A model generated the notes under the pieces. It searched no databases, had not been told where the DNA came from, and saw only the letters and a list, made by a program, of their open reading frames with translations. A stretch of DNA of 64,000 bases from Massilia arenae (GTDB taxonomy: Bacteria > Pseudomonadota > Gammaproteobacteria > Burkholderiales > Burkholderiaceae_D). The stretch spans positions 62,001 through 126,000 of the forward strand of contig NZ_VPFD01000013.1 in the NCBI RefSeq assembly GCF_008014745.1, read 5' to 3'. Position numbers and translations under genes: made by a program. Positions 44,879 through 54,486 of the stretch are shown here, one piece after another (the stretch's first letter is position 1; the number at the start of each line of letters is the position of its first letter).

Positions 44879-45724
44879 TCAGAAGCATTCCTGCGATGCG
44901 TGCAGGCCGTTGATGACGCTGATGCAGTCGCGCTTGGGCGGGGCCGGGGCGCGCACCTGCTGTACGCGCGGCCGCGGCGGGGCCCGCACCACCGGCGGCG
45001 GCGCGACGGCGATCGTGGGCAACAGGTTTTCCTTGGTCGCGCCGAGGGTGGCGGCGGCGGCCGGATCGACCTGGTTGCGCAGCGCCAGCGACAGGGTGCC
45101 CACGCTGCGCGCCAGGTCCAGTTTTTCCGCCTCGGCCGGGGTTACCTCGAGCGTGACGGCATTGACCACCTTGGGCTTGGTCTCGTCGCGGTTGACCTCC
45201 TGCGCCACCGCCAGCACCAGGATCCTCTCCAGCACGATCTTCGAGATGCTCTGCTCGCGCGCCCGGCCCGCGTTCGGGTCGGGCATGGTCTCGGTGCTGA
45301 CGATGATGTCGACGTAGTTGCCCGGCAGGGTGAAACCGGCCACCCCGATCACGTCGTTGACGCGCACCGTGATCGCGCGCTTGCCCTCGGTGATCAGGGC
45401 CGACAGGCCGCCCAGGGTGCCGGCCGGGGCCAGCTTGGCTTCGCTGATCGGTTCGCCCGCGAGCAGGCTGCTGCGCAATACCCGCCCGCCGAGCGGCGCG
45501 GGATCGGTGAAGGCGCCCTTCGGCACGCTGTCGGTCGGCCAGTCGGCCAGCTTGAACATCTCCGGCGTCAGGCGCTGGCCGATGTCGACGTCGGTCCTGG
45601 CGACGACGATCCGGCCGGAGGTCGCACCCGGGGCATTGAGCAGCCAGCTTGCCGCCAGCGCCACCGCCAGCAGGCCCAGCACCACTGCCAGTGCCATCAT
45701 GATCACGGCACGCTTGTTCTTCAT
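44879..45724 (-). CDS. cpaB: Flp pilus assembly protein CpaB/RcpC (SAF domain)
   Basis: A 281-residue exported protein with an N-terminal membrane helix (AVIMMALAVVLGLLAVALAASWLL) and a SAF domain (VVARTDVDIGQRLTPEMFKLADWP). The RcpC region then reads ITVRVNDVIGVAGFTLPGNYVDIIVSTE. The tail is Pro/Ala/Arg-rich with two Cys. CpaB works with the secretin in the periplasm. Its ATG overlaps the stop of the upstream ATPase gene by 4 bases (45721-45724). Confidence 0.93.
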   Translation of the reverse strand: MKNKRAVIMMALAVVLGLLAVALAASWLLNAPGATSGRIVVARTDVDIGQRLTPEMFKLADWPTDSVPKGAFTDPAPLGGRVLRSSLLAGEPISEAKLAPAGTLGGLSALITEGKRAITVRVNDVIGVAGFTLPGNYVDIIVSTETMPDPNAGRAREQSISKIVLERILVLAVAQEVNRDETKPKVVNAVTLEVTPAEAEKLDLARSVGTLSLALRNQVDPAAAATLGATKENLLPTIAVAPPPVVRAPPRPRVQQVRAPAPPKRDCISVINGLHASQECF

Positions 45725-47157
45725 CGCGCATCCCCTTCCTTGTCTTCCCGCTTCACCGCCGCCCGATTCGATGCACAAGGCAGCGCGGGCGGCAGGGCGC
45801 TGGCTCCGAACAGGCTGCTCCAGGCCTGGACCAGGCCGTCCACATCGCAACGCGGCGCACGGCCGGCGAAGCCGGCGAAATCGGCGATCCGCCCCAGCAG
45901 CTCGTGCGGCCAGGCGGCCAGCAATGGGCGCCTTGTGCGGCGATGCAGTTCGTCGACAAGAAAATCGAATGCTGTTTCGTCGACCTCGATGCGGCGCAAC
46001 CGCGCCTGGCGCCGCAGCAGCGCGCGGTAACTCGATTCGGACAGCGGCCCCACGGCGATGCGGTAGCCGATGCGGCGCAGGCAGGCGTCGTCCAGCACCG
46101 ATTCGGGCGCCAGGCTGGTGGCCAGCACCAGGTCGACGTCGAACGGCAGCGCGTGGCTCGGGCCATGCGGCACCGTCACGTGATCCTGGCCGGCCTCCAG
46201 CGCGCCCAGCCAGCGGTGCAGCAGCTCGCCGGCCGGCATCCGCTGGCGTCCCAGGTCGTCCAGCACCAGCAGGCCGTTATTGGCCAGGATGTGGGGCGGC
46301 GCGCGCAGCACGCCGCTGGCGGCGTCGACCCGCAGTTCGAGCATGTCGCGCGTGAGTTCGGCGCCGACGTGCACCAGCGGCCGCTGGCAGAGGGCCCAGC
46401 GCGCGTCGCAACTGCGCCGTTCTTCCACGCCGCGCATCTGCAGCGGCGCCGGATGCAGGGCCGGGTCGTGCAGCTGGACGATCTCGTGGTTGACCAGCAC
46501 CGCGTACGGCACCGCGATCGGATCCTGGCGCAGGCGCGCGAACTTGCGCGCCAGGGTGGTCTTGCCGCTGCCGGACGGGCCGTACAGCAGCAGCGGACGG
46601 CCGGAATACAGGGCCGCGCCGATCAGTTCGCGCACCGCCGCTTCCAGGCCGTCGCCGTCGAGCACCGCTTCGAGTTCGGCGCGCGCCACGCGCGGCGCCT
46701 CCGGACGGCGCTGCGACTGCTGCGCCACCACCCTACGCCAGGCCGCCAGCGTCACCGGCGCCGGGCCGGCATAGCGCGACTCGGCCAGGTGCTCGCCGGC
46801 GGCGCGCGCGCCGGCGGCGGTGAGCTGGTAGTGCATGTCGAGATCGGTCTCGCCCGAATAGGCGACTTCGGCCTGCTGGCCGGCGACCAGGCCTTGCAGC
46901 ACTTCGCGCACCACGCTGACCGACAGCCGCAGGCGTCCGGTAAGCCTGGACAGCGGCGTCTTGCCGCCCGCGTGCAGGACCTTGAGCACCAGCCCCGTCA
47001 CCAGGCGCGGATCGAGCCCGGTGTCGCGCACGGTGCGCGGCTGGCGCGGCAGCACGGCGGTCACGTCGCCATCGGCGGATGACGCGCTGGCCCCGAACGC
47101 AGACGCAGACGCATCGAGCCCGGCAGCGGCCGTGGTGGCCGACAACATTCCAATCAT
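45721..47157 (-). CDS. AAA-type ATPase with N-terminal winged-helix-like domain, in the Flp locus
   Basis: A 478-residue cytoplasmic protein that I do not recognise as a standard Flp/Tad component. A low-complexity Ala/Ser start is followed by a winged-helix-like region (about 50-115, RLVTGLVLKVLHAGGKTPLSRLTGRLRLS). An AAA domain has Walker A GPSGSGKT at 193-200, Walker B LLVLDD at 296-301 and a sensor-like ATSLAPE. The start at 47157 is set by AGGAGG 4 bases upstream. It lies between the prepilin peptidase and cpaB and overlaps cpaB by 4 bases, so it is part of the operon. Role unknown; remodelling or regulation of pilus assembly is inference. Confidence 0.8.
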   Translation of the reverse strand: MIGMLSATTAAAGLDASASAFGASASSADGDVTAVLPRQPRTVRDTGLDPRLVTGLVLKVLHAGGKTPLSRLTGRLRLSVSVVREVLQGLVAGQQAEVAYSGETDLDMHYQLTAAGARAAGEHLAESRYAGPAPVTLAAWRRVVAQQSQRRPEAPRVARAELEAVLDGDGLEAAVRELIGAALYSGRPLLLYGPSGSGKTTLARKFARLRQDPIAVPYAVLVNHEIVQLHDPALHPAPLQMRGVEERRSCDARWALCQRPLVHVGAELTRDMLELRVDAASGVLRAPPHILANNGLLVLDDLGRQRMPAGELLHRWLGALEAGQDHVTVPHGPSHALPFDVDLVLATSLAPESVLDDACLRRIGYRIAVGPLSESSYRALLRRQARLRRIEVDETAFDFLVDELHRRTRRPLLAAWPHELLGRIADFAGFAGRAPRCDVDGLVQAWSSLFGASALPPALPCASNRAAVKREDKEGDAR

Positions 47158-47271
47158 GAACCCTCCTGCCCATGAAGATGTTTCGGAAAACCTTGATTTG
47201 ATTCTAGCGAGCGGCCTCATCAGGCACTTGATACCTGACAAAGGCTTAACATCACCCCTGAACGACCGCCC

Positions 47272-47820
47272 TCACAACAGCGGGCGATCGGCATAACGGC
47301 TGACCAGCAAAGCGATGGCGCCGCCGGCGATCGCCACCCCATAGGGAATCGATCCAACGCTGGGGGGGCCGCCGGCGCTGCCGGGCATCGACGCGCGCGG
47401 CAAGCGCAGCAGCATGGGCCGCACGATCCCCCACAGGTTCGACAAGGCCATGCGCAGGCGGCCCTTGAAGACGATCACGGCGAGCGCCATCACGCCGCCC
47501 GCGCACCAGGCCAGGATGGCGATGCGCAGCGCGTCTCCGGGGCCGGCGAAGGCGCCCACGGCCGCCATCATCTTGACGTCCCCGGCCGCCATGCCGCGGA
47601 TCAGGTAAAAGGGAAGAAAGACCGCCAGTCCGGTCGCCGCTCCGCCCAGCCAGGCGAGCAGCCCGTCCACCGGTTGCGGCGACAGCAGGTGCAGGACCAG
47701 GGCGCCGAACATGCCGGCGGCCAGCAGCCGGTTCGGAATGCGGCGACTCTCCAGGTCCTTGAGCGCCGCCGCGGTGACCAGCAGCAGCAGCAGCGTATCG
47801 AGGTAAAGTGCGACAGCCAT
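47272..47820 (-). CDS. cpaA: Flp prepilin peptidase CpaA/TadV (A24 family)
   Basis: A 182-residue inner-membrane aspartic protease that cleaves the Flp prepilin leader. It has about five hydrophobic helices and the two conserved Asp motifs: ALKDLESRRIPNRLL near residue 20 and GMAAGDVKMMAAVGAF near 75. There is no N-terminal methylase domain, as is usual for TadV. It is the second gene of the locus, downstream of the flp pilin and its terminator. Confidence 0.92.
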   Translation of the reverse strand: MAVALYLDTLLLLLVTAAALKDLESRRIPNRLLAAGMFGALVLHLLSPQPVDGLLAWLGGAATGLAVFLPFYLIRGMAAGDVKMMAAVGAFAGPGDALRIAILAWCAGGVMALAVIVFKGRLRMALSNLWGIVRPMLLRLPRASMPGSAGGPPSVGSIPYGVAIAGGAIALLVSRYADRPLL

Positions 47821-47840
47821 GATCGGGTTCCTCGAGATCG

Positions 47841-47880
47841 AAAAAAAAGCCCCCCAGGGCCGGACCGCGTCCCGGGGGGC
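47841..47880 (-). terminator. Terminator between the flp pilin and cpaA
   Basis: On minus, GCCCCCC (47880-47874) pairs with GGGGGGC (47855-47849), with further inner pairing, followed by eight T. It lies just after the pilin stop. It should end most pilin transcripts and let a minority read into the assembly genes, giving a high pilin to machinery ratio. Confidence 0.88.
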
Positions 47881-47886
47881 AGCGGA

Positions 47887-48075
47887 TTACGGAGCAGTTG
47901 GAGTGTTGAACTGGTCGCGGATGTACTCGAAGGCCTTCTCGATCTCTTCGCCGACTTCGCCGGCGACACCGGCCATCACCACGCCGATGAGGGCGGCGAT
48001 CAGGCCATACTCGATGGCCGTCACACCGTTTTCGTCAGCGAAAAATGCTTTGATGGCGGAGGTAATCGTGCTCAT
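47887..48075 (-). CDS. flp: Flp family type IVb pilin
   Basis: A 62-residue pilin, the major subunit of the Flp fibre. The leader MSTITSAIKAFFADENG is followed by the processing site G|VTAIEYGLIAALIGVVMAGVAG, with the Flp-motif Glu-Tyr pair. A short acidic C-terminus ends FNTPTAP. The ATG at 48075 has AAGGAG 7 bases upstream. It is the first gene of the Flp locus. Confidence 0.96.
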   Translation of the reverse strand: MSTITSAIKAFFADENGVTAIEYGLIAALIGVVMAGVAGEVGEEIEKAFEYIRDQFNTPTAP

Positions 48076-48464
48076 GACAAACTCCTTATGATGGTTGAGG
48101 AAATACTGGCTGCGACTGGGCCCCGTCGCTACTGCTGTGTTGCGTTTGCCAGTGAGTTCACTGTACCGACTAGTGCCACACGGCAAGTTGACCATACACA
48201 ACTTTTCTACATGGAAATTCCCGCTTCTGATAAGAAACAACCTCGCGGGGCGATGTGTCATGCCGCGGGCAACCATGAATAAAAATTGTTAAGAATAGTT
48301 GCCGGTAATACAAAAAAGTATTATGCTGTTTTGCTTGACCGCTGAAAAATGCGGCACCGCCGATCATGGCGCGCTGGACGTCCGGCGCGGTCCACCCTGT
48401 GCGCCACGCCCTGCGCGGGGCGGTCTCCCGGTACTTCTTTATTGCTTGGTCTGATAACGACGAC

Positions 48465-49499
48465 ATGGATTCCCTGCTGCGACACATGGTGGACATGACC
48501 GGCCACCGCGATCACACCATGCTGGACATCTCCGTGATTTCGGCGGTCCAGGAATTGTCCGGCGCAGCCCGCACCCGGGTGCTCACCATCTCCAGCGTCG
48601 GCGAACAATACTTCGTGCGTTCGCGCGCCTGCATCCATGCCGGCGGCGTGGCCTGCCCCGAAGAGCCGCAGGACAGCGGTCCCGGCGAACCGATCGCCCT
48701 GTATCCCGAACTCGGCGCCTGCCTGCGCCGCCACGAACCGCGCGCCGAGAGCATCGGCGCCGACGGCCTGCGCCGCCTGTGGCTGCCGATCTGGTTCGGC
48801 GACAAGGCCGACACCTGCCTCGAGATCGTGCACGCCGAACCGTTCACGCCCGAGGCGCTGTACATGGTCAACGGGATCGTCAGCGTGTACCGCAACTTCC
48901 AGAACCTGCTCGACTACAGCGAGCGCGACTCGCTCACGGGCCTGCTCAACCGCAAGACCTTCGACGACCAGCTGGCGCGCATGCTGCACGCCTCCGAGAC
49001 CGATGCCACGGTCCCCGGCCAGGCCGAGCGGCGCCACCACAACGGCGAAGAAAAGCAGTGGCTGGCGGTGGTCGACGTCGACCACTTCAAGGGCGTCAAC
49101 GACCGCTTCGGCCACCTGTATGGCGACGAGGTGCTGATCCTGATCGCCAACCTGCTGCAGTCGTCGTTCCGCGCCCAGGACCGGGTATTCCGCTTCGGCG
49201 GCGAGGAATTCGTGGTGCTGCTGCGCTCGACGAACCTGGCGAACGCACGCCGCATCATCGAGCGCTTCCGCGCCGACGTCGAGAGCCACGACTTCCCGCA
49301 GGTGGGCCAGGTCACGGTCAGCATCGGCTTCACCAGCGTCAGCGCCGCCGATTCGCCGGTGGTCACGCTGGGCCACGCCGACCAGGCCCTGTACTACGCC
49401 AAGGCCCACGGCCGCAACCGCGTGTGCCACTACGAAGAGCTGGTCGCAGGCGGCATGCTGCAGACCGTGGCCGCTAACGACACCGCCGAATTTTTCTGA
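48465..49499 (+). CDS. GGDEF-domain diguanylate cyclase
   Basis: A 344-residue cytoplasmic enzyme that makes cyclic di-GMP from GTP. The N-terminal 160 residues look like a GAF-type sensor (ISAVQELSGAARTRVLTISSV), followed by a GGDEF domain with the intact motif GGEEF at 245-249. An inhibitory I-site RAQD lies five residues upstream of it. No membrane span is present. An earlier in-frame ATG at 48366 adds 33 residues; neither start has a clear ribosome site. It faces away from the flp gene and converges on the HD-GYP gene. The 389-base gap before it holds the pilin leader and an AT-rich stretch near 48280-48340, with no gene I can support. Confidence 0.9.
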   Translation: MDSLLRHMVDMTGHRDHTMLDISVISAVQELSGAARTRVLTISSVGEQYFVRSRACIHAGGVACPEEPQDSGPGEPIALYPELGACLRRHEPRAESIGADGLRRLWLPIWFGDKADTCLEIVHAEPFTPEALYMVNGIVSVYRNFQNLLDYSERDSLTGLLNRKTFDDQLARMLHASETDATVPGQAERRHHNGEEKQWLAVVDVDHFKGVNDRFGHLYGDEVLILIANLLQSSFRAQDRVFRFGGEEFVVLLRSTNLANARRIIERFRADVESHDFPQVGQVTVSIGFTSVSAADSPVVTLGHADQALYYAKAHGRNRVCHYEELVAGGMLQTVAANDTAEFF

Positions 49500-49515
49500 A
49501 TTCCTGCAACCAGGC

Positions 49516-50745
49516 CTAGGCCTCGGCCAGCTGCATGAAACGCAGCGGCTCGACCTGCCACTTGGCGGCCGACTCGTGGCGCACGATGCGGTCGCCGCCG
49601 CCGAAGCCCACCGCGCGCGACAGGTCGACCGTCTCGGGGCGGATATACACCTGCCTCTTGGCATGGAAGAACACGTTCACCTTCGGCGTGAGCAGGCTCG
49701 ATTCGTGCGGCTCGACCACCACGCCCAGCCGGCCCGACTCCAGCAGCACCAGGGTGCCGACCGGGTAGATGCCGACGCAGCGCATGAATTCCTGGGTCAG
49801 CGCCGGATTGAAGTGGTGCTTGCTCCACTCGTAGATCTTGCGCAGCGCCTCGGCCGCCGGAATGCCCTTGTGGTAGCAGCGGTCGGACGTGATCGCGTCG
49901 TACACGTCGACGATGGCCGCCATCTGCGCGAGCTCGCTGATGCCGTCGCCGACCTGGCGGTCCGGATAGCCGCTGCCGTCGCGCCGCTCGTGGTGGTGCA
50001 GCGTGATGTCGAGCGGGATCGGGCCGATGCCCGCCGTGCGCACCAGGATGTCGTGGCCGTCGCGCGGATGGCGCTTGACGACGTCGAATTCCTCGTCGCT
50101 CAGGCGGCCCTGCTTGTTGAGGATGGCGTCCGGCACCATGGCCTTGCCGGTGTCGTGCAGCAGGCCGCCCAGGCCGGCCTGGTAGATGGTGTCCTCGTCC
50201 ATGCCGCGCGAGCGGCAGAAGGCGACCAGCAGCGCACACACGCTGACCGAGTGCAGGAAGGTGTAGTCGTCCTTGTTCTTGAGCTGCAGGAGGCTGGGCA
50301 AGGCGCCCGAGTTGCGCAGGATCGATTCGGTAATGCTCTGCACCACCGGGCTCACCTGGTCCAGCTCGACGGCCTTGCCCAGGCGCGCGTCCTGCATCAC
50401 GGCGCGCACCAGGCCCTCGGCCTGGCGCCGCACATGGACGGCGCGCTGCAACTCTTCGGCCAGCGGCACCCGCGTGCGTCCGTGCGCGGTGGGCGCCGAG
50501 GCCAGCGCCGTCACCTCGGCCTCGGTGGCGGCCGTGCTTTCGTCGACGGTCGGCGCATCGACGTCCAGGCCGCGGCGGCAATCGATCACGACGCCGCGGA
50601 TGCGCGCCTCGACGATCTTGCGGATCTCGGCCTCGTTGGTGATCAGGAACTGATTGCGTACGAATGGATGCTCCATCCAGCCGCAATCCAGATCATGGAT
50701 GAACATGCCCACCCTGAGCTGTGAAGAATCCACTTTTTTCAGCAT
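49516..50745 (-). CDS. HD-GYP domain phosphodiesterase (cyclic di-GMP hydrolase type)
   Basis: A 409-residue cytoplasmic protein. The N-terminus (DSSQLRVGMFIHDLDCGWMEHPFVRNQFLI) is the DUF3391-type domain common on HD-GYP proteins. The HD-GYP domain has GLGGLLHDTGKAMVPD and LHHHERRDGSGYPDRQVGDGIS, with both the HD and the GYP motifs intact. It should break down cyclic di-GMP. It converges with the diguanylate cyclase gene with a 16-base gap, so the pair makes and degrades the same messenger next to the pilus genes. Confidence 0.93.
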   Translation of the reverse strand: MLKKVDSSQLRVGMFIHDLDCGWMEHPFVRNQFLITNEAEIRKIVEARIRGVVIDCRRGLDVDAPTVDESTAATEAEVTALASAPTAHGRTRVPLAEELQRAVHVRRQAEGLVRAVMQDARLGKAVELDQVSPVVQSITESILRNSGALPSLLQLKNKDDYTFLHSVSVCALLVAFCRSRGMDEDTIYQAGLGGLLHDTGKAMVPDAILNKQGRLSDEEFDVVKRHPRDGHDILVRTAGIGPIPLDITLHHHERRDGSGYPDRQVGDGISELAQMAAIVDVYDAITSDRCYHKGIPAAEALRKIYEWSKHHFNPALTQEFMRCVGIYPVGTLVLLESGRLGVVVEPHESSLLTPKVNVFFHAKRQVYIRPETVDLSRAVGFGGGDRIVRHESAAKWQVEPLRFMQLAEA

Positions 50746-50906
50746 CTGTCGTGTCTCTTCTCGTGCATGAATTCCGGCGCGAGGTGCCCCTTACGCCCCT
50801 TATGCACCGAGTATAGCAAGCTGATTGCGCAATGGAACTTAATGTTGCCCCAGGGATACGCAATGTGAAATGGATCGAAGGTGGCCGTATTACTTCGCCG
50901 CGAGCT

Positions 50907-50926
50907 TGACGTTAACGTTAACGTCA
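50907..50926. promoter_or_regulatory. 20-bp palindrome upstream of icmF (LiuR-like operator candidate)
   Basis: TGACGTTAACGTTAACGTCA is a perfect 20-bp palindrome with internal ACGTTAACGT repeats, 50 bases before the icmF start. Similar ACGT-spaced palindromes are known as sites of LiuR, the MerR-type regulator of branched-chain amino acid degradation. TTGACG and TATAAC flank it with only 15 bases between, so it overlaps a likely promoter. Confidence 0.6.
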
Positions 50927-50975
50927 TATAACTTACCAGCATCCCGTCCTCACCGATCACAAGGACCCTCCCCTC

Positions 50976-53900
50976 ATGAACGACATCACTCCCGCAGCGA
51001 AGCTCGACCTGCCCGAACAGCCGCGCCTGGCCAACAAGGTCCGTTTCGTCACCGCCGCCTCGCTGTTCGACGGCCACGACGCCTCGATCAACATCATGCG
51101 GCGCATCCTGCAGTCGAACGGCGCCGAGGTGATCCACCTCGGCCACAACCGCTCGGTCGACGAGGTGGTCACCGCGGCGCTGGCCGAGGACGCGCAGGGC
51201 ATCGCCATCTCGAGCTACCAGGGCGGCCACGTCGAATACTTCAAGTACATGATCGACCTGCTGCGCCAGCGCGGCGGAGCGCACATCAAGGTGTTCGGCG
51301 GCGGCGGCGGGGTGATCGTCCCGAGCGAGATCGAAGACCTGCACGCGTATGGCGTCACGCGCATCTTCAGCCCGGAAGACGGCCAGCGCATGGGCCTGGT
51401 CGGCATGATCCGCTCGATGCTCGAAGCCTGCGACGTCGACCTGTCGCCGTATGCCCCGACCTCGCTCGCGGCCCTGCGCGAAGGCGAGATCGCGGCGCGC
51501 CACCGCCCGCTGGCCCAGCTGATCACGGCGCTGGAAAACGATCGGGTCGACCCCGCGCTGCGCAAGGAGATCCTGGACACGGCCGACACGCTGCGCGTGC
51601 CGACCCTGGGCATCACCGGCACCGGCGGCGCCGGCAAATCGTCGCTGACCGATGAACTGATCCGCCGCATCCGCCTCGACCAGGGCGACCGCCTGAACAT
51701 CGCCGTGATCTCGATCGACCCCTCGCGCCGCAAATCGGGCGGCGCCCTGCTGGGCGACCGCATCCGCATGAATGCGATCAATCCGTGGAACGGGCAGCAG
51801 CGCGTGTTCATGCGCTCGCTGGCCACGCGCGAAGCGGGCTCCGAGATCTCGCAGGCCCTGCCCGACGTGATCGCCGCCTGCAAGGTGGCCGGCTTCGACC
51901 TCGTGATCGTCGAGACCTCGGGCATCGGCCAGGGCGACGCCGCCATCGTGCCGCACGTCGACACCTCGATGTACGTGATGACCCCGGAATTCGGCGCCGC
52001 CTCGCAGCTCGAGAAGATCGACATGCTCGATTTCGCCGATCTCATCGCGATCAACAAATTCGACCGCAAGGGCGCGCTCGACGCCCTGCGCGACGTGGCC
52101 AAGCAATACCAGCGCAACCGCGAACTGTGGTCGATGAGCCCGGACCAGATGCCGGTCTACGGCACCCAGGCCTCGCGCTTCAACGACGACGGCGTAACCG
52201 CCCTCTACCACGGCCTGCTGCCGAAACTGGCGGCGCTGGGCCTGAAGGTCGAAACCGGCAAGCTGCAGGCGCCGGCCCAGCGCTACTCGAGCGGCAAGAA
52301 CGTGATCGTGCCGCCCGCGCGCAGCCGCTACCTGGCCGAGATCGCCGACACCGTGCGCGGCTACCACCGCCGCGTCGGCAAGCAGGTGACACTGGCGCGC
52401 GAGCGCCAGCAGCTGCAGGAAGCGCAGCGCATGCTGATTGCGGCGGGCAAGGATGCCGACTTTGACGACGTGATCGCGGAACGCGACAACGCCATGGACG
52501 GCGAAGCCAAGGCGCTGGTCGCCTCCTGGCCGCAGCTGCAGGCGACCTACGCCGGCGAAGAACACGTGGTGAAAATCCGCGACAAGGAAATCCGCACGCG
52601 CCTGATCTCGACCACCTTGTCCGGCAATCCGGTGCGCAAGGTGGCGTTGCCGCGCTTCGAGGACCATGGCGAGATCCTGCGCTTCCTGATGCTGGAAAAC
52701 GTGCCGGGTTCCTTCCCCTACACTGCGGGAGTATTCCCCTTCAAGCGCGAGGGCGAGGATCCGACCCGCATGTTCGCCGGCGAAGGCGACGCCTTCCGCA
52801 CGAACAAACGCTTCAAGCTCGTGTCGACCGGCATGGATGCGAAACGCCTGTCGACCGCCTTCGATTCGGTGACCCTGTACGGCGCCGACCCGGCCCTGCG
52901 TCCCGACATCTACGGCAAGGTCGGCAACTCGGGCGTGTCGATCGCGACCCTGGACGACATGAAGGTGCTGTACGACGGCTTCGACCTGTGCAGCCCATCT
53001 ACCTCGGTCTCGATGACCATCAACGGCCCGGCCCCGACCATCCTGGCGATGTTCATGAACACCGCCATCGACCAGCAGATGGAGAAGTTCGTCGAAAAGA
53101 ACGGGCGCCAGCCGACCGGCGCAGAGACCGAGGAAATCCGCGCCTGGGTGCTCACCGCCGTGCGCGGCACCGTGCAGGCCGACATCCTGAAAGAAGACCA
53201 GGGCCAGAACACCTGCATCTTCTCGACCGAGTTCTCGCTCAAGGTGATGGGAGACATCCAGGAATATTTCGTGACGCACGGCGTGCGCAACTTCTACTCG
53301 GTGTCGATCTCGGGCTACCACATCGCCGAAGCCGGCGCGAATCCGATCTCGCAGCTGGCGTTCACCTTGTCGAACGGCTTCACGTTTGTGGAAGCCTACC
53401 TGGCGCGCGGCATGCACATCGACGACTTCGCGCCGAACCTGTCGTTCTTCTTCTCGAACGGCATGGACCCGGAATACACGGTGCTGGGCCGCGTGGCGCG
53501 CCGCCTGTGGGCGGTGGCCATGCGCGACAAGTACGGCGCCAACGACCGCAGCCAGAAGCTCAAATACCATATCCAGACCTCGGGCCGCTCGCTGCACGCA
53601 CAAGAGATCGACTTCAACGACATCCGCACCACGCTGCAGGCGCTGATCGCGATCTACGACAACTGCAATTCGCTGCACACGAATGCCTACGACGAGGCGA
53701 TCACCACGCCGACCGACGAATCGGTGCGCAGGGCACTGGCGATCCAGCTGATCATCAACCGCGAATGGGGCCTGGCCAAGAACGAGAACCCGAACCAGGG
53801 CGCCTTCATCATGGACGAGCTGACCGACCTGGTCGAAGAACAGGTGCTGCAGGAGTTCGAGCGCATCGCCGAGCGCGGCGGCGTGCTGGGCGCGATGGAG

Positions 53901-54263
53901 ACCGGCTACCAGCGCGGCAAGATCCAGGAAGAGTCGATGCTGTACGAGCACAAGAAGCACGACGGCAGCCTGCCGATCATCGGCGTCAATACCTTCCGCA
54001 ACCCGAATGGCGCGGGCGCGCCGGCGACGATCGAACTGGCGCGCTCGACCGACGACGAAAAACAATCGCAGCTGCAGCGCCTGGACGACTTCCACGGCCG
54101 TAACTCCGATGCGGCGCCCGCCGCGCTGGCCGCCCTGCGCCAGGCCGCGATCGACAACGAGAACGTGTTCGCGCGCCTGATGGACGCGGTGCGCGTGTGC
54201 TCGCTGGGCCAGATCACGACTGCGCTGTTCGAGGTCGGCGGGCAGTATCGGCGCAATATGTAA
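50976..54263 (+). CDS. icmF: Fused isobutyryl-CoA mutase IcmF
   Basis: A 1095-residue cobalamin enzyme that interconverts isobutyryl-CoA and n-butyryl-CoA. The N-terminal B12-binding domain has the lower-ligand motif [11 protein letters not shown] (His34). A G3E-type GTPase chaperone follows (Walker [13 protein letters not shown] at about 212-223, NKFD later). The C-terminal mutase domain reads [35 protein letters not shown]. This order of cobalamin, GTPase and mutase domains defines IcmF. No meaB or separate mutase subunits are nearby. No cobalamin riboswitch was seen. The preceding palindrome suggests control with branched-chain catabolism. Confidence 0.97.
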   Translation: MNDITPAAKLDLPEQPRLANKVRFVTAASLFDGHDASINIMRRILQSNGAEVIHLGHNRSVDEVVTAALAEDAQGIAISSYQGGHVEYFKYMIDLLRQRGGAHIKVFGGGGGVIVPSEIEDLHAYGVTRIFSPEDGQRMGLVGMIRSMLEACDVDLSPYAPTSLAALREGEIAARHRPLAQLITALENDRVDPALRKEILDTADTLRVPTLGITGTGGAGKSSLTDELIRRIRLDQGDRLNIAVISIDPSRRKSGGALLGDRIRMNAINPWNGQQRVFMRSLATREAGSEISQALPDVIAACKVAGFDLVIVETSGIGQGDAAIVPHVDTSMYVMTPEFGAASQLEKIDMLDFADLIAINKFDRKGALDALRDVAKQYQRNRELWSMSPDQMPVYGTQASRFNDDGVTALYHGLLPKLAALGLKVETGKLQAPAQRYSSGKNVIVPPARSRYLAEIADTVRGYHRRVGKQVTLARERQQLQEAQRMLIAAGKDADFDDVIAERDNAMDGEAKALVASWPQLQATYAGEEHVVKIRDKEIRTRLISTTLSGNPVRKVALPRFEDHGEILRFLMLENVPGSFPYTAGVFPFKREGEDPTRMFAGEGDAFRTNKRFKLVSTGMDAKRLSTAFDSVTLYGADPALRPDIYGKVGNSGVSIATLDDMKVLYDGFDLCSPSTSVSMTINGPAPTILAMFMNTAIDQQMEKFVEKNGRQPTGAETEEIRAWVLTAVRGTVQADILKEDQGQNTCIFSTEFSLKVMGDIQEYFVTHGVRNFYSVSISGYHIAEAGANPISQLAFTLSNGFTFVEAYLARGMHIDDFAPNLSFFFSNGMDPEYTVLGRVARRLWAVAMRDKYGANDRSQKLKYHIQTSGRSLHAQEIDFNDIRTTLQALIAIYDNCNSLHTNAYDEAITTPTDESVRRALAIQLIINREWGLAKNENPNQGAFIMDELTDLVEEQVLQEFERIAERGGVLGAMETGYQRGKIQEESMLYEHKKHDGSLPIIGVNTFRNPNGAGAPATIELARSTDDEKQSQLQRLDDFHGRNSDAAPAALAALRQAAIDNENVFARLMDAVRVCSLGQITTALFEVGGQYRRNM

Positions 54264-54269
54264 GGTAAT

Positions 54270-54294
54270 GGGGCGCGCCGGCCGCCCCTTATTT
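54270..54294 (+). terminator. Terminator after icmF
   Basis: GGGGCG / CGCCCC, a 6-bp stem with a GC-rich loop, is followed by TTATTT. It starts 7 bases after the icmF stop. Confidence 0.7.
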
Positions 54295-54390
54295 CCCTGT
54301 TCATGCCGACCGGTATCCATCTGGATCCGGCTCAATTCAGATTACTGCTGTGGCGAAAACACGCCACCACGCCAGCGCTTCATTTAAAGG

Positions 54391-54419
54391 TTGATACAGC
54401 ATTAAAAAATGTGCAATAT
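54391..54419 (+). promoter_or_regulatory. Candidate promoter of the HsdR-like gene
   Basis: TTGATA (54391-54396) and CAATAT (54414-54419) have a 17-base spacer in an AT-rich stretch that stands out from the GC-rich surroundings. It lies 67 bases before the GTG start. Confidence 0.5.
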
Positions 54420-54486
54420 GGAAATGTTACTTTCATTGATTTGCTGCATCTTTTACCTGTTCAACCCAGCTTGAAGGAGCATTACC

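Noticed and set aside
48150..48185. Possible sigma-54 site before the flp pilin (TGGCAC on minus)
   Set aside because: The -24 half matches, but no TTGC stands at the correct spacing for the -12 half.
50746..50975. Cobalamin riboswitch before icmF
   Set aside because: IcmF uses B12, so I looked for the conserved B12-box and long structured leader. The gap is short and shows only the ACGT palindrome.
50739..54335. A 1198-residue open frame on minus, antisense to icmF
   Set aside because: It is the mirror of a GC-rich coding gene, rich in His, Arg, Val and Gln with no domain. The plus frame is unmistakably icmF.
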